Made by a program: the position numbers and the translations under genes. Below the pieces are notes generated by a model that saw only the letters and a list, made by a program, of their open reading frames with translations, did no database searches and was not told the origin of the DNA. Of a stretch of 8,705 bases of DNA, positions 5,638-8,705 are shown in pieces. The stretch is taken from assembly GCA_022013615.1 (NCBI GenBank), contig JAKLQB010000598.1, positions 1 through 8,705 on the forward strand, in the 5' to 3' direction. This DNA comes from Desulfobacterales bacterium (GTDB taxonomy: Bacteria > Desulfobacterota > DSM-4660 > Desulfatiglandales > Desulfatiglandaceae). Numbering within the stretch: the first letter of the stretch is position 1; every line of letters starts with the position of its first letter.

Positions 5638-6489
5638 ATGAAGAACTTACTTAAGGTGCTTATCGCAATAGTAATTTCTGGACTTTGTGCTTATACCTTA
5701 ATGAGTCCACATTATGGGCTTTCTAAAAGTACAGAAGAGCTCAAGATTATCTGTACAACAACGCTTATTGAATCTGTTGTTAAAGAGATTGGCCAAAACC
5801 GGGTAAGGGTGACTACTGTTGTTCCTTCAGGGATGTGTCCCGGGCATTTTGACATTAGCCCGGGTGAAATCGAACGTATCAAAAAATCAGATTTTTTTCT
5901 TGCCCACGGTTTTGAACGTTTTGTAGAAGGTCTCATCAAAAGCGAAAAAGATAAAATTCAGGTCATAAAAATAGGTATTAGAGAAAATTGGATGATTCCG
6001 AGTGTTCAAATCATGGCAGTTAATAAAATAACGGATATCATGTGTAATCAATGTCCTGCCTTAGAATCTTTTTTTAGGAATAACGCCCGGCAGTATACTC
6101 AATATATTCTCAAAGTGGAACAAGAGATTTTGCCCCGGCTGAGCGCCCTTGATCCACATAATGCATCTGTCCTGTGTTCATTTATGAATGCGGGTTTTGT
6201 CAAGTGGACAGGGCTCAATATCATAGCTACGTTTCCGCGCGATGAAGATATTTCAGTTAAATGTCTGAGCCAGATTATTATTAAAGCCAAAAAAGAGAGT
6301 GTCAGGTTTGTCATCGACAACCTCCAGAGCAGCGGAAAAGTTGGAAAAACTCTTGCCACCGAACTCAATGTCCCTTTGGTTATGATCAGCAATTTCCCCA
6401 GAGGGGAAAATAAATCGATTTCCTACATTGAAACACTGAAAGAAAATTGTGGAAAAATTATTTCGGCTTTGAAAGATACATCTCATTGA
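5638..6489 (+). CDS. ZnuA/TroA-like (cluster A-I) metal-binding protein of ABC transporter, atypical ligand set
   Basis: Periplasmic binding protein that would hand its cargo to the ATPase/permease pair encoded next. It has 283 residues, normal for the family. A hydrophobic N-terminus (about 4-22) acts as a signal peptide or anchor. Cys17 (SGLC) is not a good lipobox because Leu precedes it. Family features are ELKIICTTTLIESVVKEIGQ at 34-53, VVPSGMCPGHFDISPGEIER at 61-80, then SDFFLAHGFE and VRFVIDNLQSSGKV. In ZnuA-type proteins the first ligand sits in PGxDPHxYEP. Here His70 remains within CPGHFD, with Cys67 beside it. The second (DPHxWLDP) is absent and a CNQC pair (136, 139) lies in that area. 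The usual SHDAFGY histidine is lost (LCSFMNAGF), and the late Asp is replaced by SNFPRG. Other cysteines are 180, 209 and 271. Zinc specificity is therefore doubtful. The gene lies 60 bases after the receptor. Confidence 0.85.
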   Translation: MKNLLKVLIAIVISGLCAYTLMSPHYGLSKSTEELKIICTTTLIESVVKEIGQNRVRVTTVVPSGMCPGHFDISPGEIERIKKSDFFLAHGFERFVEGLIKSEKDKIQVIKIGIRENWMIPSVQIMAVNKITDIMCNQCPALESFFRNNARQYTQYILKVEQEILPRLSALDPHNASVLCSFMNAGFVKWTGLNIIATFPRDEDISVKCLSQIIIKAKKESVRFVIDNLQSSGKVGKTLATELNVPLVMISNFPRGENKSISYIETLKENCGKIISALKDTSH

Positions 6490-6502
6490 TATTTTTTCTG
6501 CC

Positions 6503-7282
6503 ATGAATCAAGTTCTATCTATTTTAAACATAACCATTAGCTTTGGCATCAATAAGGCTGTTGACAATTTTTCTGTAGACCTTTATCAGGGAGATTTCCT
6601 GGCCCTTTTAGGGGCCAACGGGTCTGGAAAAACCACCATACTCAGGTCTATTATTGGGTTTATTAAGCCAACAAAAGGCATAATCACACTTTTCGGTACC
6701 CCAGCTACAACACGTACATATAAGGAACTGAGAAAAAGAATTGGTTATGTGCCACAGACTGCCCATGTTGATTTTCGAATGCCGATTTCAGTAGAAGAAG
6801 TGGTCTCTATCGGGCGGTACGGAAAGTTAGGTATGGGTAAAAGGCTTTCTCCTAATGACAAAGACCTTATCCAAAAATCTATGAAAGAGGTAGGAATCCT
6901 GCACCTTTCCCAAAGACCTATCGGTCATCTTTCAGGTGGAGAGCGGCAAAAAGTCCAAATCGCCCGTGTCCTATGTCAGAATCCGGATCTCCTTTTGCTT
7001 GATGAACCTACAGCCAACCTGGATCTGGGAGCGCAAAGCGAATTGATAGATTTACTGGAAAAGATTTATGAGCAGAAAAGAATTAGTATCCTGATAGTCA
7101 TGCATGATCTACAAAACTTGCCAAGAAAATGCAACAGGTCAATCATTATTTCCGAGGGCAATAAGGTCTTTGATGGAAAACTGAAAGATATCTTTAATAT
7201 TAAAAGCCTTTCTTATATCTACGGCCCTAACACTGATCTCGTCTTACGAAGCCTGTCTAACAGCATAGAAGGAATACCTTGA
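6503..7282 (+). CDS. Metal ABC transporter ATP-binding protein (ZnuC/TroB-like)
   Basis: Cytoplasmic ATPase that powers the transporter. It has 259 residues and all core motifs: Walker A GANGSGKTT (37-45), Q-loop Gln85 in GYVPQ, signature LSGGERQ (143-149), Walker B LLLLDEP (163-169) with catalytic Glu168, D-loop, and His201 of the H-loop (MHDL). The segment GYVPQ..HVDFRMPISVEEVV..GRYGKLG is typical of the Zn/Mn/Fe chelate-free metal branch. ATG at 6503 lies 13 bases after the binding-protein stop with no visible Shine-Dalgarno (TTTTTTCTGCC precedes), so translation probably depends on coupling. The start is still well placed, since the NITISFG strand begins at the usual distance. The stop is one base from the permease start, confirming an operon. 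Confidence 0.93.
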   Translation: MNQVLSILNITISFGINKAVDNFSVDLYQGDFLALLGANGSGKTTILRSIIGFIKPTKGIITLFGTPATTRTYKELRKRIGYVPQTAHVDFRMPISVEEVVSIGRYGKLGMGKRLSPNDKDLIQKSMKEVGILHLSQRPIGHLSGGERQKVQIARVLCQNPDLLLLDEPTANLDLGAQSELIDLLEKIYEQKRISILIVMHDLQNLPRKCNRSIIISEGNKVFDGKLKDIFNIKSLSYIYGPNTDLVLRSLSNSIEGIP

Positions 7283-7283
7283 G

Positions 7284-8102
7284 ATGAGCGAGCTTTTACA
7301 ACTTACCTTTATTCAGCATGCCTTGTTAGCCTGTCTCTTTGGAGGGGGGGCACTTTCTATTATAGGTGTCTTTGTCACCTTGATGGATATACCATTTCTT
7401 GGTATCAGTATGTCTCATTCGGCCTTCTTAGGGGCAATCGTTGGTTTACTATTCGGTTTTGATCCCTTACTTGGAGCTATTGTTGCCTGTGCCCTTTCCG
7501 GTATTCTGATAGGCCCAATAGCTGACAGGGCCAATTCCAGCTCAAACATTATCCTTGCCATTTTGTTTACGGCTACCATGGGGCTGGCCTTTTTACTACT
7601 TGCTTTTATACCCGGCCCGAAATCTGAGGCCCTCAACTTAATTTGGGGAAGCATCCTGACCATATCCAGAAAAGAAATCTGGCTTTTAGCCATAATTTTT
7701 TTTCTGACCCTGGCCCTTATTATCACCTTTTTTAAGGAGCTGTCCGCAGTATTATTTGATCGAGAAGTAGCGGCTTCCAGTGGTATACCTGATAATATAT
7801 TTTATTACAGTATTATCTTTTTCGCCGGACTGATTATTAGCGGCAGCCTGAATATCGTAGGTGGGATGTTGATATTTACACTTTTAGTTAATCCAGCCAG
7901 TGCCGCCTATCAAATAACTTACAAACTCAAGATAATGTTTTTCTTATCCGCATCCTTTGGCATTATTTCTTGTCTGGCCGGACTTATTTTTTCTTATCTC
8001 TTTAACGTGCCAACAGGGGCGGTAATAGTCCTTGCATCATCGGTTATCTTTTTGTTGGCATTTATACTGTCTCCTAAAAGGCGTATTGCAAAATCACTTT
8101 GA
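7284..8102 (+). CDS. Metal ABC transporter permease (ZnuB/TroC-like, ABC-3 family)
   Basis: Inner-membrane channel subunit, probably a homodimer, that passes the metal from the binding protein to the cytoplasm. It has 272 residues and about eight membrane segments, normal for the family. The signatures are GVFVTLMDIPFLGISMSHSA (28-47, with His45 at the usual conserved site), FDREVAASSGIP (158-169, the cytoplasmic coupling region), VGGMLIFTLLVNPASAAYQ (192-210) and NVPTGAVIVLASSVIFLLAF near the end. ATG at 7284 follows the ATPase stop by one base. GAAGGA at 7268-7273 can serve as its ribosome site, 10 bases upstream. The C-terminus is short and basic (SPKRRIAKSL), consistent with a cytoplasmic end. 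Confidence 0.93.
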   Translation: MSELLQLTFIQHALLACLFGGGALSIIGVFVTLMDIPFLGISMSHSAFLGAIVGLLFGFDPLLGAIVACALSGILIGPIADRANSSSNIILAILFTATMGLAFLLLAFIPGPKSEALNLIWGSILTISRKEIWLLAIIFFLTLALIITFFKELSAVLFDREVAASSGIPDNIFYYSIIFFAGLIISGSLNIVGGMLIFTLLVNPASAAYQITYKLKIMFFLSASFGIISCLAGLIFSYLFNVPTGAVIVLASSVIFLLAFILSPKRRIAKSL

Positions 8103-8120
8103 AGAGTTTTTATATATATC

Positions 8121-8147
8121 AGAGTAATGCCTTACTGCAAATTTTTT
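8121..8147 (+). terminator. Weak hairpin plus T6 after the permease gene
   Basis: AGTAA (8123-8127) and TTACT (8132-8136) form a 5-bp stem with loop TGCC. Six T follow at 8142-8147. The stem is short and AU-rich, so it may be a weak terminator, an operator dyad, or chance. The whole gap 8103-8191 is AT-rich, and I see no convincing promoter in it. Confidence 0.25.
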
Positions 8148-8191
8148 CATCTATAAATGGACATCAAATAGAATAAAAGGAGTAATATACC

Positions 8192-8705
8192 GTGAAGAAT
8201 ACGTCATCTGAGGAACTATATGAAGCACGCAAGACATTCTTCAATGAGCGTGCAAAAAACTGGTTAGGTATGTGGTATAAGGACCAAGAAACCGGGGAAT
8301 ATGACAGATATGAAAAAGAATTCCAAAGATTATTTTCTCTGGTTCCTATAAAAGATGGTGATCATGTGCTGGATGTTGGATGCGGAAGCGGAATACTTGT
8401 ACCTTACATTTTAGAAAGGATTTCGGACAATGGTATGCTCTACGAACTTGATTATGCTGAAAAGATGATAAAGGTCAATAAACGCCTGCATAATGATAAA
8501 AGAATCAGATTCCTGATCTCAGATATAGTTGATGCTCCTCTCAAATCGGGTGCCTGTGACTTAATTATATGTTTTTCCTGTTTCCCTCATTTTCAGGAAA
8601 AAGAGCAAGCTATGAGAGCAATGGTAAGGGTGCTGAAAAAAGGAGGCTGCCTTGCTGTAGCACATTTTGATTCATCTGAGGAATTGAACAACCATCACAG
8701 AAAGA
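8192..8705 (+). CDS. Partial class I SAM-dependent methyltransferase (3' end outside window)
   Basis: The frame starts at GTG 8192 with a strong AAGGAG (8177-8182) 9 bases upstream and stays open to the right edge, giving 171 residues. The Rossmann-type fold is clear: motif I VLDVGCGSGILVPYI at 59-73, the acidic strand end YELDYAEKMI (Asp87 region), the SDIVDAPLKSGACDLIICF strand, then FPHFQEK, MVRVLKKGGCLAVAHFD and SSEELNNHH. This fits the Methyltransf_11/25-type small-molecule methyltransferases, which usually run to about 200-210 residues, so perhaps 30-40 are missing. The substrate is unknown. It follows the transporter on the same strand after 89 bases, so it may belong to the same functional group or be an independent unit. 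Five cysteines are present in the visible part (64, 122, 127, 130, 153). Confidence 0.87.
   Translation, partial: MKNTSSEELYEARKTFFNERAKNWLGMWYKDQETGEYDRYEKEFQRLFSLVPIKDGDHVLDVGCGSGILVPYILERISDNGMLYELDYAEKMIKVNKRLHNDKRIRFLISDIVDAPLKSGACDLIICFSCFPHFQEKEQAMRAMVRVLKKGGCLAVAHFDSSEELNNHHRK

Noticed and set aside
5638..5700. Lipoprotein signal at Cys17 of the binding protein
   Set aside because: The residue before the cysteine is Leu, not Gly/Ala/Ser, so the lipobox is not satisfied.
5638..8102. Naming the ABC genes znuA, znuC and znuB
   Set aside because: Family membership is clear, but the binding protein lacks the zinc ligand set, so a zinc-specific gene symbol would overstate the evidence.

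Overview
The window reads as part of the chromosome of a Gram-negative bacterium. It encodes an outer-membrane TonB-dependent receptor, a TonB/ExbB/ExbD energiser and a periplasmic solute-binding protein, which need two membranes. The gene style (AT-leaning, ExbB-ExbD-TonB in tandem, DxDxDG repeat proteins, a receptor with a GPESVLYGSDAMGGVINIITKK plug end) suggests a Desulfobacterota-like (deltaproteobacterial) anaerobe. That placement is an impression, not a measurement. All real genes lie on the + strand.

Layout. Bases 1-1687 hold the 3' part of a very repetitive gene: 23 loop-bearing units of about 24 residues, each with a DxDxDG-type putative calcium loop followed by an aromatic strand. 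Five bases later a tight energiser operon begins: exbB-like (1693-2301), exbD-like (2312-2719) and tonB-like (about 2734-3426). Bases 3427-3648 are non-coding but rich in structure: an orphan perfect Shine-Dalgarno sequence, a 10-bp-stem hairpin, a terminator-like hairpin with eight T, and a 7-bp dyad just before the next gene. Then come a TonB-dependent receptor (3649-5577), a ZnuA/TroA-like binding protein with an unusual cysteine-rich ligand set (5638-6489), its ABC ATPase (6503-7282) and its membrane permease (7284-8102). After an AT-rich 89-base gap a class I SAM-dependent methyltransferase begins at 8192 and runs off the right edge.

How the parts fit together. ExbB/ExbD/TonB would energise the receptor, which would bring a metal or metal chelate across the outer membrane. 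The cluster A-I ABC transporter (the ZnuABC/TroABC type) would then carry it across the inner membrane, so the window holds a nearly self-contained trans-envelope import route. The cargo is the open question. The binding protein keeps one recognisable histidine (in CPGHFD) but lacks the other canonical zinc/manganese ligands and has several cysteines instead, and the receptor plug also has two cysteines. This hints at a soft metal or an unusual chelate rather than ordinary zinc uptake. The calcium-loop repeat protein at the head of the energiser operon is the least explained part. Its units show a higher-order period of eight (about 195 residues), and a 107-base stretch is nearly duplicated 387 codons apart.
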